From assembly GCA_019456145.1 (NCBI GenBank), contig VRUL01000015.1, positions 52,189 through 116,188 of the forward strand: 64,000 nucleotides of DNA, given 5' to 3'. Made by a program: the position numbers and the translations under genes. Under the pieces are notes generated by a model. The model ran no database searches. It saw only the letters and a program-made list of their open reading frames with translations, and had not been told where the DNA came from. The stretch comes from Planctomycetota bacterium (lineage in GTDB: Bacteria; Planctomycetota; Phycisphaerae; Sedimentisphaerales; Anaerobacaceae). The first letter of the stretch is position 1; each line of letters opens with the position of its first letter. This document shows positions 7,053-16,255 of this stretch, in pieces.

Positions 7053-10000
7053 ATGCATATTTCTATTGTGCGTAAAACCGATTACAGGAAAATGGCGGCA
7101 TGTACAGCGCAGAAACCTCTGCCGAGAATTATCTGTTTGACTCTTTTAATCGGCCTTATTTTCCCGTCCGTAGTTTGTCGGGCGGCAAGAGACGGAGATC
7201 TTGTAAATGTTGTGCCCTTCGGCCAGGTTAAAAAGTGGAACTCACAGGGAAAAGACTACGGCGTCATCTTTGAGGATGCCAGGGACATCTTTCGGGTCGT
7301 GGTCAGCTTTGCCGATTCCAAAACAATTCCTGATGCGCAGTCCATTAGATTGGAGTACTGGCAGTCATCATGGCCCCTTCGCAGAATCCCTCGCGAAAAA
7401 TCTTCCGGAGCCGGCAGTTCGGGATGGCTTAACGTTGGCGACTGGTTTCAGGGCAAGTGGGTAAAAGCTGATACGAATCTCGATGTTAAGGGCACGACCT
7501 GCACATTCACTTTCAATCCGGTAAATGCGAAGGAATTCCCTAAGCTGAAGGATTTTTCCGCCCGGTACCGTTCAACGTTGAAACTGCGATTGGTCGCTGA
7601 TAAGTCGCTGCCGGAAATAAGTGCGTTCGAGGCTTACACTGATTCGGTCTGGGCCGCCTTTGAGTTCGAGGTCCAGTGGGGCGGAAATGCCAAAAACAAG
7701 CGGCAAAACTGGGATGGTCGGCTCGAAGTTTTCAACGGCATCAACGAGCAGGTTCAGCCGCTTTCGGCTGCGAGTAAGGTCAAGGTCGGCCATGATTACA
7801 CATGGAAATCAAAAGTGAAAGAGAAAACCGACGGCATCCGCGCCCGAATCCTCTATGCAAAAGTCAAAGGCCATAACTCTTTCGATGAGACGATAATAAC
7901 GGTTCGCGCAAAACACGAAACCTTTTCATTCGCGGCTTCGGATTTGATTAAACAAGGCCATATATTCATCCCCGATTTCGGCGTGATAGTTCGCGGTACC
8001 GGCGACGATACAACCTATAAATCGGCCGAGCAAAACTGGCAAAACAATAAAAACAAAAACATCTACACAAGGGTTTCGGGCGTTCCCGAACAAACACTGA
8101 CTCAGGCCTGGAAGGATATCCCAGACAAGGGCCACCATTATATACCACTGAGTTTCGAGGGAGGTCGGCAGCATTTCGGGGTAGACGCTGACGGCAGCGT
8201 GTTCTGCCATTATCACTGGCTTTCGCGCTTACCCGGCCGGGACACGAAACGCTGTCTGTACGAAGGCAACAATATCCGCTATCGTTTTGGTTTGTCCGGT
8301 GCAAAGTTAGTGGACCGTCATATTGTCGATGGTTGTCTTCCAATAATCGTCAGTCAGTGGCAGCGTGATGGCGTTCAGTATCGCCAGACAGCTTTCGTGG
8401 TTCCGTTCGACGGCGTTCCTGAGGCCGGCCAGCGCATCTTCGCTGATGATACACTTGTGTTGATGATGCGATTTGAAATCCAGCCTGTTGACAACGCCGA
8501 CTGCCAGGCCAAGCTTGACCTGGAGGTAATTGCAGGAGGTACCGAGCAGCTTACTCTCGAAAATGGATTGATTTTCGCTGAAGGCCAGGAGCCAAAGCGT
8601 TTGCGGATGCTTTTCACTTCGTCGGATACATCGTCCAGTTATTCCCTGACTGCTCAGGACAAGAAAGTTATTTATCGAGCTGGATTGACTGCCGATAATC
8701 CCAAACGCACGATAGATATAGCCATTCCGTATATTACCTTGACTGAATCCAAAGAATGGGAGGCCCTGCGCCGTATTAGGTTTTATGGAACAATCCAGGC
8801 TGTCCGCGAATATTGGAGAAAGCGCGTGCAAGCCGGCGCGCAAATCCTCACCCCTGAGCCGATGATAAACGACTTCTATAAGGCCCACGTCTCACATCTG
8901 TTGATTAACACTGAGCGCGAGGTTGGAACCAGTGACCGGTACATGGCCAAGGTCGGGACATTTCACTACGGGGTCTATAGTAACGAGTCGTGCATGATGG
9001 TTAGCGACCTTGACCGTCGGGGTTACCACAAGCGCGCCGAACAGGCCCTCGAAACCTGGCTCCATTATCAGGGCACAGTAGGATTGCCCGGTGACTTTTC
9101 AACCAAAAAAGGCCAATTCTACGGTGCCGCCGGATATGAGGCAGGAGGGTACAACCAGCACCATGGTTTTGTTCTCTGGTGTCTTGGCGAGCATTACTGG
9201 TATACCCGTGACGTTGACTGGCTAAAGCGCGCCGCCCCGAAGATTGTAAAAGGTTGCCAGTGGATCATCCGTGAGCGGAGCCGTACAATCGTCGAGGCTG
9301 ATCGTTCCCCCATCCGCGCAATCGAGAGGGGTTTACTTCCGCCGGGTTCTTTAGAAGACATAAGTGACTGGCGCTCCTGGCTTTCCACGAACATCCATTC
9401 CTGGTGGGGAATGCAAAACGCCGCGGCGGCACTCGATGCGGCAGGCCTGCCCGAAGGAAAACGCCTGTTGAAAGAAGCCGCTGCCTACCGCAAGGACATT
9501 CTGACCGCCTTCACCGAGGCGATGCAGCGCTCACCGGTTGTTCGGCTGCGGGACGGCAGTTGGATCCCGCATGTACCACCTGAATCGCATCGCCGAGGCC
9601 GAACTTTTGGGTGGCTCACAGAGACTCTCGAAGGCGCAATCCACATGATTCGCACCGGCATGATCGAGCCCCATGATCGCCTGGCTACCTGGATTATCAA
9701 GGATTTCGAGGACAACCTGTATATCTCCGAACAGTACGGCTACAATATCACCGGCGCCGAATTTGAGCGGTATTGGTTTAGCAGGGGGGGCATATCGATG
9801 CAGGCCAATCTGCTCTGCAATCCGATTCCATACTTGCTCCGCGACGAGCCTAAGCACTTCCTTCGTGCCTACTTCAACGCTTTTGCCGTCAGTTACTTCC
9901 CGGATACGCGAATGATGACCGAACACGCACTGCCGAACATCGGCGATTGGCGCGGCGATCACTACAAGGCTTCCGATGAGGCTAATTCGACCTATTGGCT

Positions 10001-10355
10001 GCGAATGATGTTCATCCTGGAAACAGGAGAAGATCTTTGGATCGGGTCGGCTGTTCCGCGTTACTGGCTCGCCAACGGCAAGCGCTGTGGAATCGTAAAC
10101 GCCGGGACATATTTTGGGCCGATGTCGGCCCAGTACGAGTCGCGGGTTGCCGAAGGTCGAATTGAGATGACCATCGATCCCCCCCGAAGGAATCCGCCGA
10201 AACGAATATTGGTCCGCTTTCGGCATCCCGATGGGCGCAGGATGACAAGCTGTAAGGTCAACGGGAAGGCTTATAAACGCATCGACCCGGTAAAGGAATT
10301 GATTGTTCTTACCAAGTGCCGTAAACCGATCCGGATCATCGCGTATTACGACTGA
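7053..10355 (+). CDS. Large exported six-hairpin glycosidase-like protein
   Basis: An 1100-residue protein with a canonical AGGAGG 6 bases upstream of ATG. A long n-region is followed by a signal helix (RIICLTLLIGLIFPSVVC, ~residues 25-43). The first ~330 residues are beta-rich, residues ~330-590 look like a super-sandwich domain, and ~600-960 look like an (alpha/alpha)6 toroid: repeated helical pairs with Trp/Tyr/Gly-rich loops (NQHHGFVLWCLGEHYWYTRD; WLKRAAPKIVKGCQWIIRER; GMQNAAAALDAAGLPEGKRL). This is the build of six-hairpin glycosidases and lyases (for example GH95, GH65 or GH78 relatives). The C-terminal ~80 residues form a beta-sandwich cap. I cannot assign a CAZy family or name the catalytic acid. 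Neighbouring symporter genes suggest oligosaccharide breakdown and uptake. Confidence 0.75.
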   Translation: MHISIVRKTDYRKMAACTAQKPLPRIICLTLLIGLIFPSVVCRAARDGDLVNVVPFGQVKKWNSQGKDYGVIFEDARDIFRVVVSFADSKTIPDAQSIRLEYWQSSWPLRRIPREKSSGAGSSGWLNVGDWFQGKWVKADTNLDVKGTTCTFTFNPVNAKEFPKLKDFSARYRSTLKLRLVADKSLPEISAFEAYTDSVWAAFEFEVQWGGNAKNKRQNWDGRLEVFNGINEQVQPLSAASKVKVGHDYTWKSKVKEKTDGIRARILYAKVKGHNSFDETIITVRAKHETFSFAASDLIKQGHIFIPDFGVIVRGTGDDTTYKSAEQNWQNNKNKNIYTRVSGVPEQTLTQAWKDIPDKGHHYIPLSFEGGRQHFGVDADGSVFCHYHWLSRLPGRDTKRCLYEGNNIRYRFGLSGAKLVDRHIVDGCLPIIVSQWQRDGVQYRQTAFVVPFDGVPEAGQRIFADDTLVLMMRFEIQPVDNADCQAKLDLEVIAGGTEQLTLENGLIFAEGQEPKRLRMLFTSSDTSSSYSLTAQDKKVIYRAGLTADNPKRTIDIAIPYITLTESKEWEALRRIRFYGTIQAVREYWRKRVQAGAQILTPEPMINDFYKAHVSHLLINTEREVGTSDRYMAKVGTFHYGVYSNESCMMVSDLDRRGYHKRAEQALETWLHYQGTVGLPGDFSTKKGQFYGAAGYEAGGYNQHHGFVLWCLGEHYWYTRDVDWLKRAAPKIVKGCQWIIRERSRTIVEADRSPIRAIERGLLPPGSLEDISDWRSWLSTNIHSWWGMQNAAAALDAAGLPEGKRLLKEAAAYRKDILTAFTEAMQRSPVVRLRDGSWIPHVPPESHRRGRTFGWLTETLEGAIHMIRTGMIEPHDRLATWIIKDFEDNLYISEQYGYNITGAEFERYWFSRGGISMQANLLCNPIPYLLRDEPKHFLRAYFNAFAVSYFPDTRMMTEHALPNIGDWRGDHYKASDEANSTYWLRMMFILETGEDLWIGSAVPRYWLANGKRCGIVNAGTYFGPMSAQYESRVAEGRIEMTIDPPRRNPPKRILVRFRHPDGRRMTSCKVNGKAYKRIDPVKELIVLTKCRKPIRIIAYYD

Positions 10356-10527
10356 GTCTGCACGTCCCGGTGCGTATGAAACGAAATACCGCACGGCCAG
10401 CCATTGCCCTGCGCGAGTATATCTATCTTATATTAAAGAACTTGCCGATTTTGTACCTCTAAAGCCGGCAAAAAACAATTCATTGTCCAAAGTGCTTTCG
10501 CTGCTTTTTCTCCTCTCCACGGCCGGG

Positions 10528-11520
10528 TCAACTATCAAAGCGGTGTTTTACAGGCTGCTTTTTTAGCTCTTTGGCGGTCGGTAACAATTCAAACGAATCT
10601 ATTTCTTCGGCTTCGGTGAATCTGTTTATCACGTGCTGAATTTCACCCATACTTCGGCCGTGCATCATCGCGAAAAGATTGTACGGCCAACCTTCGAAGG
10701 TCCTCCTTTCGTAGCAATGGCTCACTATCCCGAAACGCGCCAGCCTTTCGCCTGCCTGGATGATTTTTTCCTGCGGGACCTGGGCGGCGAACATGACATT
10801 TGCCGTGAATCCGAGCTTGCGATGGTTGACTATAGCGGCTATCCGCCGGATGACGCCTTTATCAATCAACTCTTTTATAATCCTCAAGACATCCTCCTGC
10901 TTTAATCCCCGGCCGGACATAAAGTCGAACGGCTTGGAAGTTAGGCGCAGCTCCTCCTGCAATCCTGTGAGGATCCTTTTTTGATTTTCGTCCAGCGGGA
11001 CTTTGTCGTAATTAGAGAACTTACTGACATTTTTCAGGAATCCGGCGGCGGCCGACGTTTCGTCCAGGGCGTCGAAGCGGACGTCAAGCTTGAAAAAATG
11101 CTCGACGGGCAGACTGTAAAAATCAATTCCGAATCGGCCGGTAAGGTCCGAGAGTGTAAGATCAATCTGCTGGCTGTTGGCGGCCTGCAGGGTAAACCAC
11201 ATATTGTAGTGGTGCTGCCTTAGATAATTATGAGAGACATTTTCCAGGGCGTTAACGGCCTCGGTAACGGGATTTAGATTTTCAGGTGGAACGTGGGCGG
11301 CGACCAAAGTGCTTACCCGGCCGAGCGCCTTGTAATTGATCAGGGCACGGAACCGGCGGACTACGCCCATCTCCTTTAGCTGCTCGGTTTGCTCAAGAAG
11401 GGTTTTTTCATCGGTACCGAGATATTTTGCCAAATCGTCGAACGGCTCCCAGCATATCGGAAGGTCTTCCTGGAGGACGTTGCACAGGCGTTTTTGGAAT
11501 TTTGTTAAATGTAAAGTCAT
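10528..11520 (-). CDS. ahbA-ahbB: Fused siroheme decarboxylase AhbA-AhbB
   Basis: A 330-residue tandem of two Lrp/AsnC-like units. Unit 1 (~1-160) has an HTH (WEPFDDLAKYLGTDEKTLLE) and the motif YNMWFTLQ; unit 2 (~175-330) has an HTH (MSGRGLKQEDVLRIIKELID) and WPYNLFAMMHG. The YN-LWFTL and PYNLFAMHG motifs are signatures of siroheme decarboxylase subunits AhbA/AhbB and the related NirD/L/G/H proteins, which convert siroheme to didecarboxysiroheme on the alternative heme or heme d1 route. They are usually two genes; here they are one chain. ATG 11520 (MTLHLTKFQ) is preferred to an upstream in-frame start because it gives the family N-terminus. hemB, cobA-hemD and hemC lie on the same strand within 15 kb, which fits. 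No radical-SAM AhbC/AhbD is in the window. Confidence 0.88.
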   Translation of the reverse strand: MTLHLTKFQKRLCNVLQEDLPICWEPFDDLAKYLGTDEKTLLEQTEQLKEMGVVRRFRALINYKALGRVSTLVAAHVPPENLNPVTEAVNALENVSHNYLRQHHYNMWFTLQAANSQQIDLTLSDLTGRFGIDFYSLPVEHFFKLDVRFDALDETSAAAGFLKNVSKFSNYDKVPLDENQKRILTGLQEELRLTSKPFDFMSGRGLKQEDVLRIIKELIDKGVIRRIAAIVNHRKLGFTANVMFAAQVPQEKIIQAGERLARFGIVSHCYERRTFEGWPYNLFAMMHGRSMGEIQHVINRFTEAEEIDSFELLPTAKELKKQPVKHRFDS

Positions 11521-12463
11521 TTTTCGTATCCCATGAAGGTTATTTCGATAAAAAAAACGGATATTAAGGACCAAATATAAGAATTACCAGTCATAATTTC
11601 AACTAAAAACGCAAAAAGGCACAGGCGAAAAGGATCGCCGGTCGATAGCGGCCAAAGGCAGCAGCATTTTTTGGCTTTGATCCGTCTTCGCCAGAGATTA
11701 GGCCGCGATAAATTGGCTTTGTTCCGTCTTCGCCAGAGGCTACGCCGCGATAAATTGGCTTTGATTGGCTTTGAATTGGGTTTGTTTTTTCCCAGTTCGC
11801 TAAGTGTCTTTTCTTCATAAGCATCTGTTAATACCTTGTTTATGTTCATTTGACTTTTTCTGAAATTGGCTTTGTTTTGCATAAAAGACTCATAGCCACA
11901 AAGACACGAAGGCACGAAGAAAAATTAGACAGGATAACAGGATTAACAGAGATTATAGAGGTTTTTGGCTGGCTTGGTGTTCCACCACACGGATGGCGGA
12001 CAAGTCTTGGCATACTCTGCTCTAAAAGCGAGCTTTTGACGCAGAGATTTGCCTTCGGCCACAAGGCCATTGAAACAGCCTTTTTCATAAGCCGGCTAAA
12101 AACGGTTCTTGTTAGCCATAAAGATGTACAAAAAGTACAAAAGCTAACATAAAATGACCAAAAAAGTGGTTTGTTAACCATTAATACACCCTTTAGGACT
12201 GACGATTGACGACTGACGATCGAATATTCACTGACGATTAATTTTTGCATGTATCTGCTGATACTAAGACGTGCGGTTCTCCGCTATATCTTTCGCCTGC
12301 TGGCGGTTTACGTTTGCCTGCTGGCAAACATACCAGTATATTAACAGAATTCCAAACAAAAGTAAACAAAAAAAAGACCAAAAATGAACTTTTTTTGGTC
12401 ATCCTGAGAGCAGCCTGCCCTGAGTCCATTCGGCTTTAGTCGTCTGTTGGGCAATATAATGTA
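11521..12463. other. Long repeat-rich intergenic stretch
   Basis: About 940 bases with no convincing gene between ahbA-ahbB and the FRG gene. It contains a block of internally repeated sequence (annotated separately), a low-complexity run around 11890-11960 resembling degraded boilerplate repeats (cacgaaggcacgaag type), an imperfect palindrome around 12240-12320 made of CTGCTGGCGG and GCCTGCTGGC units, and A-rich segments. The stretch marks the left edge of an accessory island. Confidence 0.5.
11640..11890 (-). repeat. Interspersed repeat block with internal tandem units
   Basis: A unit of about 54 bases containing CCGTCTTCGCCAGAG then CCGCGATAAATTGGCTTTG occurs twice in tandem (11680-11732 and 11727-11780 approximately), followed by further TTGGCTTTG(A/G) repeats and a tail reading toward CATTTGACTTTTTCTGAAATTGG. 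Read on the minus strand it gives spurious proteins of the form NKANFRKSQMN...KPIYRG. From memory, such translated repeats recur in many planctomycete genomes; I treat it as a noncoding repeat family, not a gene. Confidence 0.55.
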
Positions 12464-13174
12464 TCAGTCATTTCGGTAGAGTTGCAACACATGTTTGCCA
12501 ACTCCATCTAAATCGGGGAACAGGCTTGCTCTATGTACTCCCAACCTCTGGAGTTCAACTCTCATTCTAGGACGACATTCATTAGGAATTCGAATTCGCG
12601 TAAGAGGAAGATTCCAAGGATCATCAAGGTTTCTGAAGCCAGTTGGGTAAACAGTAAACATACCTGATTGTGTTGCTATCCTTAGGTGAAAATGAGGTGG
12701 ACGGTAAAGAACAAGTCGATCGAATGTGAGAGGATCAGGATTAGCATCGACATCTAAGGGCGATTCCATCTCGACATAGGTATAGCACCAAACAGAGCTA
12801 TCAGTTGATGCAATATTCTCGACAGCAAAGAAAAGTGCAGCCAAAGGATTTTCAGTCCAATCAAGAAGTCGTGTAGGAACGCCATGGTGTCTTGCCAGAG
12901 CTAAGAACTCCCAGTCGTTAGCTGAACGTGTTCTCAAGTGAGGCAATGCGAGGCGTTTGAACTCGTCGAATACAAGACGTTCGTGCTGGTGACGTGATAT
13001 CCTCGAAGATACTTCTGAAAACCCAGGTCGATCAATAGCTGGTACGAGTTCCCATTCGATATCCTCATGTCCTCTGAATAAATATAGAGACCTGAGCTTC
13101 TCTAAAATAAGGCTCACGTATTCTGTGACCGTCCTAACGTCATGCGTTTTGTATTCAAACCAATCGTTTGCCAT
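12464..13174 (-). CDS. FRG domain-containing protein
   Basis: A 236-residue protein with the FRG signature: LYLFRGHEDIEWELVPAI (~residues 29-47) followed by HHGVPTRLLDWTENPLAALF (~94-113). The FRG domain (named for a conserved Phe-Arg-Gly) is found in phage-defence and other conflict loci; its biochemical activity is not well established, and a nucleotide-related or ADP-ribosyl-transferase-like role has been suggested. AGAGG sits about 9 bases upstream of ATG. It is flanked by other accessory genes on the same strand (13315-13872, 14172-15479) and by repeats, which suggests a horizontally acquired island. No partner is coupled to it. Confidence 0.85.
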   Translation of the reverse strand: MANDWFEYKTHDVRTVTEYVSLILEKLRSLYLFRGHEDIEWELVPAIDRPGFSEVSSRISRHQHERLVFDEFKRLALPHLRTRSANDWEFLALARHHGVPTRLLDWTENPLAALFFAVENIASTDSSVWCYTYVEMESPLDVDANPDPLTFDRLVLYRPPHFHLRIATQSGMFTVYPTGFRNLDDPWNLPLTRIRIPNECRPRMRVELQRLGVHRASLFPDLDGVGKHVLQLYRND

Positions 13175-13314
13175 AGAATATGCCTCTCAGCCTAACAATG
13201 ATTATACAGTCTTTTTAAGAAATTCCTGTTTATTCTTCAATATTTATCCGCCTATGGCGGTGGCTCGTCCAATTTCTTGCGTTTCAACAAATTACGTCTT
13301 TTCGTCCCTTATGG

Positions 13315-13872
13315 TCATTCCTTCATTCCTGCGGAAGCCTTCATGGCCTTCTCGATCAACAGCCCTGCTCGCCGAGACCAGTTCTCAAACTCCTCCTTCA
13401 ACTTCGGGCCCTCATAGACATCTGGGTGGATAAGATCTCGAACCCACTTGTCGTACGCGTATGCAATTCGGAGCGCAATGTCGAAGTCTGGGACGGGCTG
13501 AGAGAAGTCCATCTCATAATGTGCGACATACTTGTTTCTGAAATCACACATCGCCTTGTGGTAGCACATCCATTCTAACCTCGAGAATCCGACTTCGAGC
13601 AGCACATGCTTTCTAAATGAGTCACGGACTGCATCGATATTGATGATTTTCTTCCAATGGGTACTGTTACAACCGTCAGCACCAAAGACGTTACACCACT
13701 TAATGGTTGCAATCTTGAGATGGGCGTCGATCGTGGCACACCAGAACGGGGACTTCTGATTAAGTTTATTGTAAACAGGTTTGGCAGCACGGAAGTACGC
13801 AAGCTGCCGAACAAACTGTCCCACGATCGGGAACTGATGAGAGAATATGTCTGCATCGTATTTCATCTTCAT
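13315..13872 (-). CDS. Hypothetical protein with HEPN-like R-x5-H motif
   Basis: A 185-residue soluble, mostly helical protein. ATG 13872 (MKMKYDADIFSHQFP) is preferred over a TTG 39 bases upstream. Around residues 112-118 it has RNKYVAHYE, matching the R-x4-6-H motif of HEPN ribonucleases and the Abi-like/AbiU2 proteins, preceded by long helices (VRDSFRKHVLLEVGFSRLEW). HEPN proteins cut RNA as toxins or abortive-infection effectors. No second conserved motif could be confirmed, so the call is tentative. It sits 140 bases upstream of the FRG gene on the same strand and could share its promoter. Start remains uncertain. Confidence 0.6.
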   Translation of the reverse strand: MKMKYDADIFSHQFPIVGQFVRQLAYFRAAKPVYNKLNQKSPFWCATIDAHLKIATIKWCNVFGADGCNSTHWKKIINIDAVRDSFRKHVLLEVGFSRLEWMCYHKAMCDFRNKYVAHYEMDFSQPVPDFDIALRIAYAYDKWVRDLIHPDVYEGPKLKEEFENWSRRAGLLIEKAMKASAGMKE

Positions 13873-14007
13873 AACCCAACGTAATAATCTACACCGCCTT
13901 TTTGTTATCAATTTATTCTACCGGAGATAAAAAGTCAACGTTCTTGTATTGTTCCCTTCGGCATTGCTCATGGTAAAGGCTACTTACGCTCAGAATAACA
14001 GAAAAAT

Positions 14008-14076
14008 GGTGTGCGGTGCACACCCTAATGGGCTTTTTCAATTTCACTCAGAAAATATCGGTGGGCACGGCCCACC
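14008..14076. repeat. Pair of related 7-bp REP-like hairpins
   Basis: Two short palindromes, GGTGTGC-GGT-GCACACC (14008-14024) and GGTGGGC-ACG-GCCCACC (14060-14076), each followed by CTA. They share the GGTGxGC ... GCxCACC form, as in dispersed palindromic repeats. They lie downstream of the zinc-ribbon membrane gene on the minus strand and could also stop or stabilise its transcript. Confidence 0.45.
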
Positions 14077-14171
14077 CTACTTTTCCTTATCACCCTATAG
14101 CCATTTCTGGGGCGGAAAATGTTGATTAAAGAACATACAAAACCAACACACTGGGGCACGGGTCTTATAAT

Positions 14172-15479
14172 TTAATTTGCAAAAATTTTAGCGAATAAAT
14201 AAGCAAGTAGCGCAATTGCAAGTATGAATAATGGAACAATTAGGACGAAAAACAGAACAATCTTATTTGGCTTGACTTTGTAGCAAATGCTCATGAACGT
14301 AACTGCAAACCCTAAGTTCATGAATGGAAAACCGTACATATATAAAGATTCCATAGTATCAGTTGACGCATTCAGTTTTAGTGCTACCCCTTCGATGAGT
14401 GTCGTAATAGGCAGGGTAATTCCCAGAGTATAGAGCTTGGCAAAATATGCATGGCGCAATTTCCCTTTTCCTTTTAACAGCTTTAGAGCTAAATGTTCAA
14501 GTGGAGCCCAGATAAATGCAACAAGCAACCAATAGAAACAATTCAAGAATTCATCCACAACTGGGTAAATGTCAACCGCAAAATAACTCTTGGAGCCCAG
14601 AATTCTCCCAATTATCACCGCAATCACTATAGACAGAAAATAGAATCCCAATATTTCAGATACTTCGATCTTGTCATTTGAAAGCCGTTTAGCTGTGAGA
14701 GACGAGTTCGCTAACAAACCACACCAAGTTTTCCAGAAATCAAAAAACCTCTTTAAAACCTCCCTTCTAAAAGCCTCTCTGGCAGCTCCCCAAATTGAAG
14801 GAACGGGTTTTTCTCTTGCTACTTCATAAACTTCACATTCCCCAATTTGTTCGAGCGCCGCCTTGACTTCTGACGAGACATGAGAAAGGGGTGAAAGGGA
14901 TGAAAGGAAAGAAATAATACGGCTTCCGGTATGACAGGGTGCTTTTTGCACCACATCGATACCGAACGACCCAAAATATATGACACCACTCCCAGATCGC
15001 TTTGACGATATATTCTTTCCAATTTGCTCGAAGAACTCTGTTGGACAACCGTCTTGGAAGAGCAAACAGAATTTAATCTTGATGAACTTGATTCCTGGGA
15101 AAACTTTCTTCTTTTCGGCTCGCAGAGAAACGCATGTCTGATCTACCAACTTTGCAATATCCGATGCCGACATACCGCTAGCCTTGATTATAGCTATAAT
15201 TTGAATGAACACAAAACAATTCTCAACTCCATCAAAAGCAAGCAATTGATTACTTTTCTCCGAAAGAACGTTCAACTTTGTTATAAGTTCTTTGTAGGGG
15301 AAAGGGTGGTCGCCACTTGACTTCAAATCAACGTAATAACACCTTTGTAACAGACGCTTAGCTAACAGAACATCCAAATCCTCTGGGGAAACTCGCAGTG
15401 AATGACTACATTTGCTGCAATAAGAACCACGGTCAATGTGTCCACAATTTAAACACAGAAATTCAGTCTCACTTTCCAT
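14172..15479 (-). CDS. Zinc-ribbon membrane protein of unknown function
   Basis: A 435-residue protein with an N-terminal zinc ribbon (Cys9, Cys12, Cys21, Cys24 in FLCLNCGHIDRGSYCSKC), a ~230-residue cytosolic alpha/beta region (helical-sheet alternation such as VENCFVFIQIIAIIKASG and GSGVIYFGSFGIDVVQKAP, recalling Rossmann-like or vWA-type folds), then about five C-terminal transmembrane helices (from ~residue 283, including FYFLSIVIAVIIGRILG and IVLFFVLIVPLFILAIALLAY). AAGGGAA precedes the ATG. I do not recognise the family. The order ribbon-soluble domain-membrane anchor suits a sensor or membrane-associated effector; the neighbouring FRG and HEPN-like genes make a defence role possible but unproven. 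Confidence 0.75.
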   Translation of the reverse strand: MESETEFLCLNCGHIDRGSYCSKCSHSLRVSPEDLDVLLAKRLLQRCYYVDLKSSGDHPFPYKELITKLNVLSEKSNQLLAFDGVENCFVFIQIIAIIKASGMSASDIAKLVDQTCVSLRAEKKKVFPGIKFIKIKFCLLFQDGCPTEFFEQIGKNISSKRSGSGVIYFGSFGIDVVQKAPCHTGSRIISFLSSLSPLSHVSSEVKAALEQIGECEVYEVAREKPVPSIWGAAREAFRREVLKRFFDFWKTWCGLLANSSLTAKRLSNDKIEVSEILGFYFLSIVIAVIIGRILGSKSYFAVDIYPVVDEFLNCFYWLLVAFIWAPLEHLALKLLKGKGKLRHAYFAKLYTLGITLPITTLIEGVALKLNASTDTMESLYMYGFPFMNLGFAVTFMSICYKVKPNKIVLFFVLIVPLFILAIALLAYLFAKIFAN

Positions 15480-16060
15480 GATATTCCCTTCCCAAGTCTA
15501 TAGCCGTTTATGTTTTGTCAAATGTTGACGATAATTTGTCAGTAGCGACAAATTAGAGTACAAGAGCATAAGGCACAAGGTATAAGAGCAAATTCGTTGC
15601 TTGTCGCTCGTGCCCCGTCGCTCGCCGGTCGAGGCCGGCAAAGCCGGCGTTTTTAAGAGAAAATCCCAGTTGTCAATCAAGCCATTAGGGACAGAGAATA
15701 GTATAAAATAATGGAAAAGGGAAAGAAAAAAGTAGCAAGGAGTAAGAAGTAAGGAGTAAGAAGGGAGAAGGGAGAAGGGAAAAAGAATATCTAATATTCC
15801 TTCCCTTCGGCCTTGCTCAGGGTAAACTCCCAAGCTCAGGATAAACTCATAAATAATGGTGTGGCAAGCCATATAAATGATTAAGGATGAATGATTATTG
15901 ATTAAATAAGACGTCTGGATCCCTGCCTAAGACATGCAGGGATGCGGGATTCGGATTCGGGCAGGCGGGGCAGGAATTCGTAAATTCCAAACAGGTCCGA
16001 AGATTTGCTTTTCTTATCTGGGTTTTGGATTTGACAGATGCCGGGCAGGGATTTAGACTT
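15480..16060. repeat. Repeat-rich intergenic region
   Basis: No credible gene. It holds a GGAGTAAGAAGGGAGAAGGG purine-rich low-complexity run (about 15733-15782), a Pro/Glu-free inverted segment CGGCAAAGCCGGCG near 15635, and the phrase GGCAAGCCATATAAATGATTAA (15864-15885) which recurs at about 16911, 17144 and 24607. These phrases belong to the interspersed boilerplate family described under 16873-17340. Confidence 0.5.
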
Positions 16061-16219
16061 AGAGCCTATAACAAAATGACTCTGTATTCAAGCGGCTTGT
16101 TTTTCGTCCTGACGGCGTCAGGCTGCATCGACAATGCTTTGGCATTGCCTGTTTCGCCTTCCTTGCAGGACGAAAAAACGCTCGCTTTCGGTACAACGAT
16201 TCATTTTGTTAGAGACTCT
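16061..16219 (+). mobile_element. 159-bp palindromic MITE-like element, copy 1
   Basis: A non-coding element bounded by terminal inverted repeats: left AGAGCCTATAACAAAATGA, right TCATTTTGTTAGAGACTCT, identical at 17 of 19 paired positions. Inner arms also pair imperfectly for about 50 bases (TTTTTCGTCCTG against CAGGACGAAAAAA), so the transcript folds into a long hairpin with a small inner stem AATGC-TTTG-GCATT. A second copy at 32575-32733 in the same orientation differs at only four positions. It ends 36 bases before the mntA start. No transposase is encoded, so mobilisation would need one in trans. Confidence 0.8.
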
Positions 16220-16255
16220 TAAGATAACTGAGTTTTTAGAACAAGGGCGTTTTTA

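Noticed and set aside
9531-10394. 287-aa antisense ORF under the glycosidase-like gene
   Set aside because: The sense frame has signal peptide, SD and fold features; the antisense one has none.
11517-11915. 132-aa ORF on the minus strand over the repeat block
   Set aside because: It overlaps the ahbA-ahbB start, is made of repeats with spurious peptides and lacks a ribosome binding site.
16025-16222. 65-aa ORF covering the MITE
   Set aside because: It is fully inside the palindromic element and has no ribosome binding site; the same ORF arises in the second copy by sequence identity.
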